From: Ursus arctos
Taxonomy: Eukaryota; Chordata; Mammalia; Carnivora; Ursidae
Direction of reading: 5' to 3'
Assembly: GCF_023065955.2 (NCBI RefSeq)
Contig: NW_026622919.1
Span: forward strand, 1,190,501 to 1,254,500
DNA: 64,000 nt
The notes beneath the pieces are model-generated. The model did not search any database. It was not told the origin of the DNA and was given only the letters and a program-made list of their open reading frames with translations. Shown here piece by piece: positions 1 to 10,888 of the stretch (position 1 is the first letter of the stretch; every line of letters begins with the position of its first letter). A program made the position numbers and the translations under genes.

Positions 1-87
1 AAAGCAGCCCCAGCCCACCTCCCACGGTAGCAATCATTGCCTGCTTTGGCCACACCGAGTGACCCCCACCTGGATTTCTGTCTGCAG

Positions 88-394
88 CCACTGGACGGAC
101 GTCCAGGTGAAGGGGACCTCGCTGCCCCGGGCACTGCACTGCTGGGACAGAAGCCTGCACGACAGCCACAAGGCCAGCAAAGCCCCCCTGAAGGGCTGCC
201 CTGTCCACCTGGTGGACAGCTGCCCTTGGCCACACTGCAACCCCTCCTGCCCCACCATCCGGGACCAGTTCACCGGGCAGGAGATGAATGTGGCCCAGTT
301 CCTCATGCACATGGGGTTTGACGTGCAGACGGTGGCACAGCAGCAGGGCCTAGAGCCCAGTAAGCTGCTGGGCATGCTGAGCAGTGGGAGCTAG
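88..394 (+). CDS. NOTUM: NOTUM palmitoleoyl-protein carboxylesterase, last coding exon (partial)
   Basis: Only the final coding exon is in the window. It follows a splice acceptor CTGTCTGCAG ending at 87 and runs in frame for 101 full residues to TAG at 392-394. The peptide has the NOTUM C-terminus: TDVQVKGTSLPRALHCWDRS, then a cysteine-rich stretch (GCP, SCPWPHCNPSCP), then FLMHMGFD and an SGS end. NOTUM is a secreted esterase that removes the palmitoleate group from Wnt proteins and so blocks Wnt signalling. The catalytic Ser, Asp and His lie upstream of this exon, outside the window, so activity cannot be judged here. The base at 88 completes a codon begun in the previous exon. MYADML2 and PYCR1 follow on the same strand, as in other mammals. 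Confidence 0.93.
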
Positions 395-770
395 AGCTCC
401 TGCCCCGGGGGCTGGCACTGCGGGCCGGCCACCGCTGTGGGCTCCCTTGCCCCGCCTAAGACACGCAGGGCCCCGGCTGTCCCCACAGCTGTCTTTCCTG
501 CCCCTCTACCACTGCCTTCGGGAGGCCCAGGCAGAGCCCCAGCCCTGGCCTCCTGCCCGCGCCGGGGAGCCCTCAGCGCTGGGTTCCGGCCCACCAGCCC
601 AGCAGGCCCCTGGCCCAGCCCCAGCCTCAGCCTCTCCTGGCCTTTTGTATTATTTTATAAAGTGACTTTTTTATGACTTTAATTTTTTTAAAAAGGAAAA
701 TAAGAAATATATGATTAATGATATTGTTTTGTAACATATTTTTTTTAAATAATGAAAAAAAAAAAAGACA
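395..770 (+). other. NOTUM: NOTUM 3' untranslated region
   Basis: GC-rich sequence after the stop changes abruptly at about 645 to an A/T-rich tail ending in an A-run near 752-765. No canonical AATAAA is seen. AATAAG at 699-704 is a weak variant signal, so the cleavage site is uncertain. Confidence 0.55.
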
Positions 771-2521
771 ACAAAAGAGCCTCACCCTGCAGACGTCTTT
801 ATTTGAATGGGTTGTTTGCCCACTTCCCAGCCCCTGACCCCCACCCCAGGGCAGCAGGGATGGGGGGGCAGCCACTGGACGCACAGATCCAGCTCATGGC
901 CCCCAGCCCACCTTGTGTCCCGTTCCAGACCCTTCTTCCATTCATGCACTCGGCAAGCACGGGTCACGGGCATGGCCCAGGCCCCGACACAGTGGTCACA
1001 GCTGACTCTTCTCCATCTGGGGACACTCACGCAGCGCACGCTGAGCCACTAAGAGCGCCACGCCCTGCGCTGTGGGTCCTGCACCACCATCGGAAACCTC
1101 AGCCCAGAGAAAGGCTCCCAAGCCGGCCAACATTTTCTTAGAAGTTTGCATTGTATCTGTTCTCAGGAGGCCCCCCAGGCACATGTGAGGATGCAGATTA
1201 GGGCGAAAATCCCCTCTGGCCCAGCCCCCACTCTGCTTCCCAGACACAGGCATCCGTCTTGCTGCGGGTGGCCCTGGGGAAGGGGGCGGCGTCCAAGCAC
1301 ACACGTGCGCCCACACTCCGCGGGTGCACCTCTGAGTCTGCGGCCCACAGTGAGCCGCGTGTCGGCGCGATGCTCCCCGCCAGCCAGCACGGGGCTGCCC
1401 CGCCAGCAGGAGCAGGGCTTCCTGAGGGCTCCCTGCTTCGGGCACCCCCCGCGTGGCCCCTAGCGGCCCTCAGGCAGGTTTCATTAAAGCCCCAACGGAC
1501 AGGTGCAGGAGCTGAGGCCTGGAGAGGCCGTGCGACAGAGGGAGGATCCTTGCCAGGTCGGCCTGGGCTCCGCACCCAGTCTCCCAGCACAGATGTCAGG
1601 AGCGGGCAGACCTGTCCACAGAACGGGGAGAATCTCAGAGACCCCACACCCTCACTCCCAGAAAGGTCAGGGACATGCCCTGGGGTCTGACCAGCTCTGC
1701 CCACACATCAGGGCCACCGTGGGCCGGAGAGGAACCTGAGCAGAACCTGAGGGTGCTGGGGCCTCCTCCCGCCCCACCTTCGGCCCCCTCGTCACCAGTG
1801 TTAGCTTCCCCAGGTGGCCCTGAGTGGCGAGTGGCCCACCTGTGGTCTCCTCCACGGGCCACTGCTCCATGGGTCCCTGTGGGAACCCATGCAGTCCCAA
1901 CGGCCAAGGGCGACAGTGAGGTCAGGGATGGGGTGGCCAAAGGCTGGAGATGAAACGATGTGTAGCCAGGGGTGACTGACTGCTGGCTTGGTGGGGGGCA
2001 GCCCCTTCCTCGGCCCCCTGGAGACCCCGGGGTGGTGCACTCCCCCTGGGAAAGGGGGTGGGGAGGGCCCCAAAGGGGAGACTTCACGGGAAGGGCCCAC
2101 CGCCGTCGAGCTGGGCCGGGGACTCGGGTGCTGCTCTGTGCAGAGAAGGGCGGTGCGACAGGCCAACGTCTCGCACCATCTGCGGCCGGCCCAAGGGGGC
2201 AGCGGGCAGCTCTGTGTGCCTCAGGGGCGCCAGGTCCCCTGGGCATTACACCTGTGGCTTAGCCCTGATGGGGCTTCTTCCACCAAAGGAATAAACCCTC
2301 TCTCCACGTGTCCCCAGTGCCAGACCAGTGACAAAGCGAGCCCAGGGCACGCCAGGACAGCGGCGGCCACCTAACCTGTGGGACTCGGCAAGGCCGCCCA
2401 CGTGACGTGCGCGCTCTCCGCACTGAGTCCACAGCTTCTCCAGAAATGTTGCTACTTTATACTCCCCCTATCATGTGATTCCTGCAGGAGCAAAAATGCT
2501 CAGGACAGAGTTTAAAAGGAG

Positions 2522-2752
2522 GGGGACACCTGGGAGGGCGCAGTCTGCAAAGCATCCGACTCTTGGTTTTGGCTCAGATCATGATCCCAGGGTCCTGAGT
2601 TCGAGCCCCATCGGGCTCCACGCTGGGCATGGAGCCTGCTTAGGATTCTCTCTCTCTGTCTGCCCCTGCCCCTCCCACACCCACCCCACCCCTGCTTGCA
2701 AGCATGAGTGCACTCCCCCCCCCCTGAAAAAATGCTGTTAAAAACAAAAGAT
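2522..2752 (+). mobile_element. Can-SINE (tRNA-Lys derived)
   Basis: Diverged head GGACACCTGGGAGGGCGCAG, then a tRNA-like box B region (GAGTTCGAGCC), a pyrimidine-rich middle (TCTCTCTCTGTCTGCCC) and an A-rich end. The head has several changes from the usual GGCGCCTGGGTGGCTCAG, so this is an older copy. Confidence 0.85.
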
Positions 2753-4590
2753 CCCACTGCCTGGGCAGGACGAACGCAGGGCTGCTGTCCCTCCCCTCCC
2801 TCTGCCATCAGAGTGGCCATGACCTCCAGGCCCCGCCCGCTGTCCTGCCTGCGCCATCGGCCCTCACACCCCAAATTCTGGCTACCTGGCCTGTGCGTCC
2901 CCTGAGCACCCAGAGCAGCCGCGGACACCTGTGCCCACACTGCCCTCCAGCTGCCTCAGTTGTCCCTGAGCTCACAGCCCCGCTGTTCCATCTTCATGGC
3001 TGCTTTCACCGACTGCCCCGAAAAGCCAAAATTCTTTCAAAATTTGTTGCTGTTTCCACACTGTGAGCAGCTAGAATCTGGGTGTTTTTCTATGGTGACC
3101 GGCTAGTGAGGGCTCGAGGACAAGCAGCCTTGCACCAAGCACTGGGGAGTCGGGGTCGGGAATCTGGAGCATGTCCCGTGTCAGGCCCCCAGGGGTCAGG
3201 CCCCCAGGGGTCCACACCACTGTCCCAGCCACGAAGCACTGGCCCAGCCTGGCCTCCATTCCCAGGGTAGGGCGGGCAAGCAGACCGTGGTGAGGACCCC
3301 GAGGCTCCCCATGGGTGCTGTGGGCAGGCAGAGCTAGAGTGGCGAAGCCCGTGCCGACACGCCATGTCCCCCCCCGCCAGCCTTCCCGCTCCATGTTTAC
3401 CTGATTTCCAGGCATCTCCGTGCCGACAGCTGGAGGCCCCGGGTCTGTGCGGTGTCTGCTCTTCGGGAAGGGAGGCCCCCTCCCTCCCCACACCTGCTGC
3501 AGGGCGCCTGGGGGGCTGCCTTCTCCCTGCACGTTTGTGCGGGCCATCCCCGGGCGCCCACGGACACCCCCCAGCGCTGGCAACACTGAGCCCTGTCTTC
3601 CCGAGATGCCCAAGGTTTCAGGAGCTGCAAGCTGGACCCTTTGATGAGGGCGTGGAGGATGGTGCCCCAGCAAGCGCGTGTGTAGTTGAGAAACACGGCT
3701 CTGTTCACTGCTAGGACTTGTTGAGCGACGCACTTTGGCTGAAGCATGGCTCATGTCCGCCTGAGATAAATGAAAATTCTCCGATCGAGAGGATTTCCTT
3801 CCAGCTTGCTGTGGTGGCAAGGCAGCGGGAGCTGAAACCATCTTCCCTGCACCCCAAGCCGGAGGCCCGTGTCCCCCTCGCTCCCTTGCCCAGGGTCAGG
3901 AGCACATGCTGTGGATGCCTGGAGGCAAGAAGCAGAGAAGGTGCTGCCCAGGGACAGAGGCCCCTCCGAGTGCAGTGAGCGTCCAGGCTCCCCAGCGAGC
4001 GGGAAGAGGGCTCTCCGTGAACGGGTTGCCTTTCAAGGCCTTCCTACCCCCCTGCAGCGGCCAGACGCTATCTCAGAGGATTGAAGACTGAGAACCAACA
4101 AGAATCCCTTATTTTACAGTTATATTAACTGTTCCGGAGAAGCCGTAAACAGGCACGTCAGGTCAGATGACCGCTGCTTTTCCACTGTTAGAGGGGGTTG
4201 TGTGTGTGTGCCGAGAACACTGTCCCCAAGAGGCCCCCTCGGCTGCTGAGACCCTGGGAGGACAGCAGGAAATGGAGCCGTGGAGACGTGACCCGGGGAC
4301 GTCACTCCAAGCAGACGGCCCACCTCCCACACTCTGGACTCTCCCTGTCACGATTCTCCGGACAGACCCGCCGGTTTTCCCGCCAAAAGCGTTGAGCAGA
4401 ATCTAACCAGCAGGAAACAGTTGGACAGAAAAACACATTGAAAGTCGGTCTATAAAGCCACTGGCCTGGACTCTTCAAAAAGACAGTGTTGCGGGGAGGG
4501 AGAGTAGAGACTATTCCAGAATAAAGGAAACTGAAAGACATGACAGACCAATGCAACACATAATCCCAATCGGAGGCAGATACAAAGTGC

Positions 4591-4755
4591 GGGGCGCCTG
4601 GGTGGCTCAGCTGGTTGAGCGTCTGACACTTGATCTCAACTCAGGTCTTGATCTCTGGGTCCTGAGTTCAGGCCCCTCATTGGGCTCCATGCTAGGCTTG
4701 GAGCCTACTTAAAAAAATAATAACAAAATTAATTAATTAATTAATTAATTAAAAG
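4591..4755 (+). mobile_element. Can-SINE with (TTAA)n-type tail
   Basis: Intact head GGGGCGCCTGGGTGGCTCAG, box B-like TCCTGAGTTCAGGCC, a shortened body lacking most of the CT-rich part, and a tail of AATTAATTAATT repeats at about 4722-4755. Confidence 0.9.
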
Positions 4756-4818
4756 GTATAAAATGTATTTTGGGGTAGATGGACAAAATTGAGTAACGAC
4801 CATGTATCAGGTGATCAT

Positions 4819-5021
4819 TCTTTTTTTTTTTTTTAAGACTTTATGTATTTATTATTTGAGAGAGCAAGAGAGAGAGAGCACAGGCCAGGGGAGCAGGAGA
4901 GGGAGAAGCAGGCTCCCCCCCGCAGCAGGGAGCCCGACACGGGACTCGATCCCAGGACCTTGGAGATCATGACTCAAGCTGAAGGCAGACCCTTAACCGA
5001 CCCAGCCACCCAGACGTCCCC
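4819..5021 (-). mobile_element. Can-SINE, reverse orientation
   Basis: Reads as poly-T, AAGACTTTATGTATTTATT, a GAGAGAGCAAGAGAGAGAG purine tract, then CTCGATCCCAGGACC and an end in CCCAGACGTCCCC, the reverse complement of a SINE head. Confidence 0.9.
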
Positions 5022-5105
5022 AGAATTAATTATTATTATTAATTATTAATAGTGTGGGGGAGAGAGAACACGAATAGGGCAAAACATTAATAATTCTTGA
5101 ATCTA

Positions 5106-5251
5106 GGGACACCTGGGTGGCTCAGCGGGTGAAGCGTCTGCCTTCGGCTCAGGTCACGATCCGGGGCCCCAGGATCGAGCCCCGCGTCAGGCTCCTTGCA
5201 AGGGCCTGCTTGTGTGCACTCTCACTCTCTGATAAATAAATAAAATCTTTA
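5106..5251 (+). mobile_element. Can-SINE, outer copy of a tandem pair
   Basis: Head GGGACACCTGGGTGGCTCAG and tail AATAAATAAAATC. The 8-base target TGAATCTA at 5098-5105 recurs at 5494-5501 after the neighbouring SINE, so the pair sits inside this copy's target duplication. Confidence 0.9.
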
Positions 5252-5266
5252 AAAATAATAATTATT

Positions 5267-5470
5267 GGGGCGCCTGGGTGGCACAGTCGTTAAGCGTCTG
5301 CCTTCAGCTCAGGGCGTGATCCCGGCGTTCCGGGATCGAGTCCCACATCGGACTCCTCCGCTGGGAGCCTGCTTCTTCCTCTCTCACTCCCCTGCTGTAT
5401 TACCTCCCTTGGTGGCTGTCTCTCTGCCACATAAATAAATATAATCTTTTAAAAAAATAAAATAAAATAA
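5267..5470 (+). mobile_element. Can-SINE inserted in the tail of the previous SINE
   Basis: Head GGGGCGCCTGGGTGGCACAG followed by CGTTAAGCGTCTGCC and GGCGTGATCC. This subtype is common in arctoid carnivores. A 15-base direct repeat (AAAATAATAATTATT) flanks it at 5252-5266 and 5471-5485, showing that it inserted into the A-rich tail of the 5106 copy. Confidence 0.93.
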
Positions 5471-6241
5471 AAATAATAATTATTATTATTACTGAATCTA
5501 GGTAAAGGATATCTGAGTGTTCATTGTGTTATCTTGCAACTGTTCTGTAAATTTGAAATTCTCTAAATGAAAAGTCAAGAGAAATATGCAGAAGGATATA
5601 TATCGTACGCACAGCATTCCCAGCAGCCCAGCTGGGCAGCAGGATTACAGGCAGTTTTCTTTGTCTTTTCCCGTGTTGACTGGGCCTTCACATGGACAAC
5701 CTTTACAGTCAGAGAATTGTTTTTCATTTTCAAAATCATTTCCTATACTGTTAATATTTCAGCCTAAAGAGGGGAGAACGGAGTTTTTTCTAGGCGTTAT
5801 TATAAGTTGAGGAAAGACAAGTGAAGAGTTCCTTAAGGAACCCCCAGACGATAACTACAACTCATGCCCTGGGGTCAGTCCCAGCACCTCCAGGACATGA
5901 GGCTGAGGGAGAGCCCCAGGGACTGGATGGTAGGGTCCGGAAACCATCCCAGCCCCCACTGCTCCCCTAGCCTCCCTGAGATCCTCCTCCCTCCTCAGCA
6001 GGGGTGGTCCTGGAGGCTTCTGAGCCCCCCTTCCCTCTGTGCTCCTCTCCCTCCCCCTCCCCTGCAGGCGGTGGAGCCAACTGACCGACAGAGGCAGGTG
6101 CTTCGGAGGTGGGCCGGTGCCAGCAGCCAAGGGGTTAACGGTCCTGGCAGGGGCTTGGCGGCAGGACGCAGGGGTCAGATGACCCTCAGGGATAGGGACA
6201 GACACACCCCGCTGCTATTCTGGGGCTCAAATCGTGACCAC

Positions 6242-6251
6242 CTATTTATAG
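6242..6251 (+). promoter_or_regulatory. MYADML2: MEF2-type / TATA-like element upstream of MYADML2
   Basis: CTATTTATAG is a perfect palindromic match to the MEF2 consensus YTAWWWWTAR, about 200 bases before the MYADML2 start codon. It could also act as a TATA element. E-box-type hexamers lie nearby (CAGGTG at 6095-6100, CACCTG at 6349-6354). Function is inferred from the motif only. Confidence 0.5.
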
Positions 6252-6450
6252 TGCTGGGGGGTGCTGGGCCTGCCGCACACGGCAGAGGCTGCCCTGCTGC
6301 AAAGTCAGGCGGCGTCACCGTCACCACCACCGTACTGCAGGCTGCCGGCACCTGTCACAGCCACCACCGCAGAGGGGCCGCGGCCGGGCAGGGCCGCCAG
6401 GGCCGCCAGGGCCGCCAGGCACCGCGTGAGGCAAGGACCAGGCCGGCCAG

Positions 6451-7374
6451 ATGGGCAGCACCATGGAGCCCCCCGGGGGTGGGTACCTGCACCTGGGCGC
6501 TGTGACGTCCCCCGTGGGCACGGCCCGAGTACTGCAGCTGGCCTTCGGCTGCACCACCTTCAGCCTGGTGGCCCACCGGGGCGGCTTCGCGGGCGTCCAA
6601 GGAACCTTCTGCATGGCTGCGTGGGGCTTCTGCTTCGCCGTCTCTGGCCTCGTGGTGGCCTGTGAGTTCACCCGGCTGCACAGCTGCCTGCACCTGTCCT
6701 GGGGCAACTTCACGGCGGCCTTCGCCATGCTGGCCACGCTGCTGTCCGCCACGGCCGCTGTCATCTACCCCCTATACTTCACCCGGCTGGAGTGCCCCCC
6801 CGAGCCCGCGGGCTGTGCAGCCAGGGACTTCCGCCTGGCAGCCAGCGTCTTTGCCGGTCTCCTCTTCCTGGCCTACGCCGCGGAGGTGGCCCTGACCCGG
6901 GCCCGGCCAGGCCAGGTGGCCAGCTACATGGCCACGGTCTCAGGGCTCCTCAAGATCGTCCAGGCCTTCGTGGCCTGCATCATCTTTGGGGCACTCGTCT
7001 ACGACAGCCGCTACGGGCGCTACGTGGCCACCCAGTGGTGTGTGGCCGTCTACAGCCTGTGCTTCCTGGCCACCGTGGCCGTGGTGGCCCTGAGTGTGAC
7101 GGGCCACACGGGGGGCCTGGGCTGCCCGTTCGACCGTCTGGTTGTGGTGTACACCTTCCTGGCTGTGCTCCTCTACCTCAGTGCGGCTGTGATCTGGCCC
7201 GTCTTCTGCTTCGACCCCAAGTACGGTGAGCCCGGGCGGCCCCCCGACTGCCCTCGAGGCAGCTGCTCCTGGGACAGCCAGCTGGTGGTGGCCACCTTCA
7301 CCTACGTCAACTTGCTCCTGTATGTCGCTGACCTCGCCTACTCCCAGAGGATCCGCTTCGTGCCCAGCCTGTAG
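6451..7374 (+). CDS. MYADML2: Myeloid-associated differentiation marker-like protein 2
   Basis: A single uninterrupted frame encodes 307 residues, from MGSTMEPPGG to RIRFVPSL, with TAG at 7372-7374. This is the full length I recall for human MYADML2. The protein is a multi-pass membrane protein of the MARVEL family: hydrophobic segments appear in two repeated blocks (for example LVAHRGGFAGVQGTF, FAMLATLLSATAAVIYPLYF, FAGLLFLAYAAEVAL, IVQAFVACIIFGALVY, LCFLATVAVVALSV, YTFLAVLLYLSAAVIWPVF, FTYVNLLLYVADLAY). Its molecular role is not established. The ATG follows GGCCGGCCAG directly, so a splice acceptor just before it is plausible and would put 5' UTR exons further upstream. A three-copy 9-base repeat (GGCCGCCAG type, 6391-6419) lies immediately before. 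It is flanked by NOTUM and PYCR1, which supports the assignment. Confidence 0.96.
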   Translation: MGSTMEPPGGGYLHLGAVTSPVGTARVLQLAFGCTTFSLVAHRGGFAGVQGTFCMAAWGFCFAVSGLVVACEFTRLHSCLHLSWGNFTAAFAMLATLLSATAAVIYPLYFTRLECPPEPAGCAARDFRLAASVFAGLLFLAYAAEVALTRARPGQVASYMATVSGLLKIVQAFVACIIFGALVYDSRYGRYVATQWCVAVYSLCFLATVAVVALSVTGHTGGLGCPFDRLVVVYTFLAVLLYLSAAVIWPVFCFDPKYGEPGRPPDCPRGSCSWDSQLVVATFTYVNLLLYVADLAYSQRIRFVPSL

Positions 7375-7575
7375 CTGCCTGCTCACCAGGGCTCTCCGGG
7401 GGCTCCAGGCACCGTGAGGGTGACCCAGGTGAACCCAGACCCCCAGGGAGCAAGCTGGAGGGAGACAGCCAACAGAGCACTCCTGGATTTCTGGCCGGGC
7501 TTGGTGGGGGCAGGTGGACAGAGGGGCCGAAGTCCCTGAGCAGGACACAGGCAAGGATCCTCCTCCAGGCAGCTC

Positions 7576-7665
7576 CCAGCCCCCCTCTCTGTCTCTTTGT
7601 CTCTCTATCTCTCTGTGTATATCTCTTATCTCCGTCTGTATCTCTCTTTCTGTCTCTCTCCATTT
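7576..7665 (+). repeat. CT-rich low-complexity tract
   Basis: Repeated TCTCTGTCTCTTTGTCTCTC-like sequence in the MYADML2 3' UTR. Confidence 0.8.
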
Positions 7666-7721
7666 CCTGGCCCTCCCTGGCTCAGTGCTACCCACTGTAA
7701 CATGAGAAGCCTTTGAAACAG

Positions 7722-7800
7722 ATGCTGTTGTGACCCACTTTATAGATGGGCACACCGAGGCTAGGGCTTGGAGGCAGCCCCATGTGCCCGTCAGTGCCTG
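7722..7800 (-). mobile_element. Possible MIR fragment
   Basis: CACTTTATAGATGGGCACACCGAGGC resembles the reverse complement of the MIR core. Diverged; assigned by eye. Confidence 0.4.
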
Positions 7801-8436
7801 GAGACCACATTCAGGCTGTGACCTAAGTAGAGTTGAAAAGGGGACGTTTCCCAGAGGTGTGGGAAGGTCAGCTGTCTCAGCAGGGCTCTGCTGGGGGGCT
7901 CTGTACCAGCTCAAAGAGAAGGAGCCAGGCCTGGGGACCCCACCCTGCCCACCTCCGAGTGGCTGTAAGAAGAACAGGAATCCTGGTGTGATCACACAGG
8001 ACAGCTTCAGCAGGCTGGAGACAGTGCGGGGGGGGGGGGGGTCCGCAGGGGGGCCGGCAGCACCACAGTGAGTGCAGAATGCAGGGGGAAGCTGAGGGAG
8101 TGCCCACCAGGCCCCCACCATCAGCCCCAACGCAGCAGCTTCTGCAGTGCCCGCCATGGGCCCCAGGGAGGCTAGTCTGGGGCAGCCCTGACCCAGGGAG
8201 AGGGCCCAGCCTGGGGCAGCCACTGGGTGACCTCCCCAATACTTCACAGGCCCATGACCTCTACTCAAGTATCTGTTCACCTGGCCGCTGACCACCAGAG
8301 CCCACTGGGGCTGTCACCCTCCACGCCGCAGCCAGCTTCTCCTGCTCAAGAGCCCAGACTGGGGCACCCTGGATCGACCCGCTGGCCGCCCCCGAGTACA
8401 TCAGCCCTGTGACCCATCCCTGGGCCTTGAGCAGGA

Positions 8437-8442
8437 AATAAA
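8437..8442 (+). promoter_or_regulatory. MYADML2: Poly(A) signal, probable MYADML2
   Basis: AATAAA in GAGCAGGAAATAAACGCC, about 1.06 kb after the stop codon, followed by a T/G-rich stretch (TGTTGTTTTGCC). It is the first canonical signal on this strand downstream of MYADML2. Confidence 0.6.
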
Positions 8443-8469
8443 CGCCAATGTTGTTTTGCCTCCTGGCTC

Positions 8470-10520
8470 TGGTGAGCAGTCTCGCCCAGGGGGCAGTGGC
8501 AACGGCACCTCCTGGGCCATCCTCCCAGGGTGAGTCAGGAGAAGGGCCGAGACTGGGCCAGACAGGGAGGAGGTACCCCTGGGGCTGAGAGGCAGCCCCC
8601 CGAGGAAGAAACAGGCATCGTCCTCTCGCTCTGTGGGCAGTGGGGGTGGGGAGATGAGGCGATCCTGAGCTTGTCTCCCCCCTTCCAGAGGTGCTCAGCA
8701 TCGCCAGCACCCCACACTCCTGCGGGGGATTGCCAGGGGAGGGGCCCTGGGCATAGCTATGGGGAGAGGGGCTGCGGCACCCATGGCAGCTGAGCCTAAG
8801 CAGCTTTTAGGCGTGGGTTCCGAGGGCTCCCTTGCGCTGACGCCACGCAGAGCATGACGCGATAGGGAGGGCGCACTAACAGGGGTCCTTTATCTGCAGG
8901 GGCAGGTGTTATTGGCTCAACAGCAGATCCCCAAAGGGACGAGCAGCCAGTTTGTCCTGAGGTGTCCTGACAGCCCTCACTGGCTGGGGGAGAGCGGGGG
9001 ACGGAGGTGCATGTCCAGGTGACAAGGAGCATGTGGGCCACGTCCTTCCCAGCTCACAGCGAGACCTAGATGCCCACCAGTCTTCCTCCTTTTCTAGCCA
9101 AACTTCTGAAACGGTTCTCTGTCACCCGCTGCCCAGTCTCCTCATTGTCCGGTGGCCTTGCGCCCCCAGTGGTCCACCTACCCTAAATTTCAAAGGTCCC
9201 GTGGGGGAGACAAAGGAGGGGGGATCCAGGGCTCAAGATAAACAGGGCAGAAGTCCTCCAGGAGGCTTGCATTGGGGTATTCCTGCCGACAGTCACTCCC
9301 TGGGTCAGAGGACTCTTCCTTTTTGGAGAAGAGTTATTTGTTCTTATCACTGGAAAACAGTATTTTTTAAAGGAAGGGGTTCTGTCCTTTGATTACGTCC
9401 AGTCAATCTTCAGCGCGATTGCTGGGCCTTATGCCTGTGGGCTCGCTGGCCACTTCCCAGACAGTCCGCTTTGGACAAATGGGGGGGGGGTCAGGGGCAG
9501 ACGCTGGTGGGCAGGGGTCTCCCAGGGCACTCGGGTCGGGAGGTTTGAGGTTCTCCAGTTGGCACCCGGAGAAGGGCCTCTTGCCACGGCCCCTCCCTCA
9601 GAGGGTAAGGACTAAACGCTCGGATGCGCCCACGTGGCAGGCACCAGGAAATCCACCTTGCACGCACCCTCACTACACAGCGGTCCCATGGTGTTGGTGG
9701 CCACCACCGTGCCCACAAGAGCTCACAGCCCTGCTTCTGGGGCACAAACATCAGGGTAATGCTGGATCATGTTTGAGAACAGCTTGTTACCATTTAAGAT
9801 GCAGAACTGAAAAAATAAAGCAGGTCACCCCTTCCCCTGGGGCAGGGCGAGGTGGGGGTGGATGGGTTGCCAATGACTATTACTTCTCACTTTGCCCTTA
9901 ATCCTGTTGCTGACAGGGACCCTGGACTACCCTAAAGCCCAAATGCAGAGTCAACTCACAGGAGCCCTGAGCATGTCCTCAGGCGAAAAATGACTTTTCT
10001 CCAAATGCAGGGCCAAAAATTTCCATGGACACTGCAAACAAGATGTCAGGAGACATGGGGGTGCTCCACCGGAGCTGGGGGCACTATGGGATCTCGCCTT
10101 CCATTTACTGGTTGATCACTACCCACCCCAAACCCGTCTGGGAAGGTTTACATGGTACAGGCTTACGGCCTCCGTCACGCTTGAGCCCTGAAAAGACTTG
10201 CAGAGAGGACCCCAGTTGGGAAAAAGGGGGTCTGGATCTCAGAGGGGATTGACTTAGACCTCCCAGGTGCCCCCCGATTTTGAGATTCTGAAAAGGCTTA
10301 GGCTATCCTCTCCAGTTTTCAAGCTTCTTGATACAATAAACAAATTTTAAAGCGACAAAACACAGTATCAAAATAGTGTAATATTTCAAATGTTTCCATT
10401 TTGCAAATTGTTCTCAATTCTCCCACAAAGAAAAAGAAGAAAAGAAAAGCAAGCAAGCAAAAATATTATACTGCTTGGGCTTCTCCCAACAGTTGGATCA
10501 AGTACCAGCAGGCATCGGCC
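8470..10520. other. MYADML2-PYCR1 intergenic region, no gene seen
   Basis: Frames of up to 170 codons are present on both strands, but none shows a recognisable domain or splice structure. No Can-SINE is visible. A short G-run lies at 9481-9490. Confidence 0.6.
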
Positions 10521-10539
10521 ACGCGAGCGAGGACACCAG

Positions 10540-10888
10540 CCCTGCGTGCCCGTGTCCGCGGGGCCCACTAGCAGGCCCCGCGCGGGGAGCCTCCGCCCCG
10601 GCCGCTCCTCGGAGGCCCGCGCCAGCCGCAGCACCGGACAGCTCTGTCCCCACGCGCGGTCGCGGAGGCGCGGACCCGGGGGCGCGGGAGGCCGGGCGGA
10701 GGCGGCGGGGGGCGTGGGCGCGGGGCGAGCGGATGATGCAACCGCCCCTCGGCACCTCCCGCGCCCCTCGATTGGCCGGCGCCTGGCGGCCGCGCCGCCC
10801 ATTGGCTGGAACGGCGCGGGCGGAGCCGACGAGGCTCGGGTGCCGCGTGGCGGGCGCGGCTCCGCGGATCCCGGGCGACCTGCGCGCG
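10540..10888 (+). promoter_or_regulatory. PYCR1: PYCR1 CpG promoter and probable noncoding first exon
   Basis: CpG-dense sequence with two inverted CCAAT boxes (GATTGG near 10769, CATTGG near 10800) and a C/EBP-ATF element at 10734-10742. A good splice donor GCG|GTAAGT at 10889 suggests that a noncoding exon 1 ends at 10888. A matching acceptor is likely at CCCGCAG ending 11293, just before the ATG exon. The transcription start is inferred to lie near 10820-10850. Confidence 0.75.
10734..10742 (+). promoter_or_regulatory. PYCR1: C/EBP-ATF response element (CARE) at PYCR1
   Basis: TGATGCAAC fits the CARE / amino-acid response consensus TGATGXAAX, the composite site bound by ATF4 with a C/EBP partner. 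It lies upstream of the CCAAT boxes. PYCR1 is known as an ATF4 target in the integrated stress response, so site and gene agree; binding itself is not shown here. Confidence 0.65.

Larger units (their letters stand above)
771..6240. other. NOTUM-MYADML2 intergenic region, no gene seen
   Basis: Open frames here overlap on several strands, lack recognisable domains and look like chance frames in GC-rich DNA. The stretch holds five Can-SINE copies (listed separately). The sequence around 4750-5105 and 5500-5580, between and beside the SINEs, resembles the 3' end of an ancient interspersed repeat. Upstream exons of MYADML2 may lie in the last part but cannot be placed from sequence alone. Confidence 0.6.

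Noticed and set aside
1635..2246. 203-codon minus-strand frame between NOTUM and MYADML2
   Set aside because: Pro/Gly/Ser-rich composition expected from GC-rich noncoding DNA, overlapped by equally long frames on the other strand.
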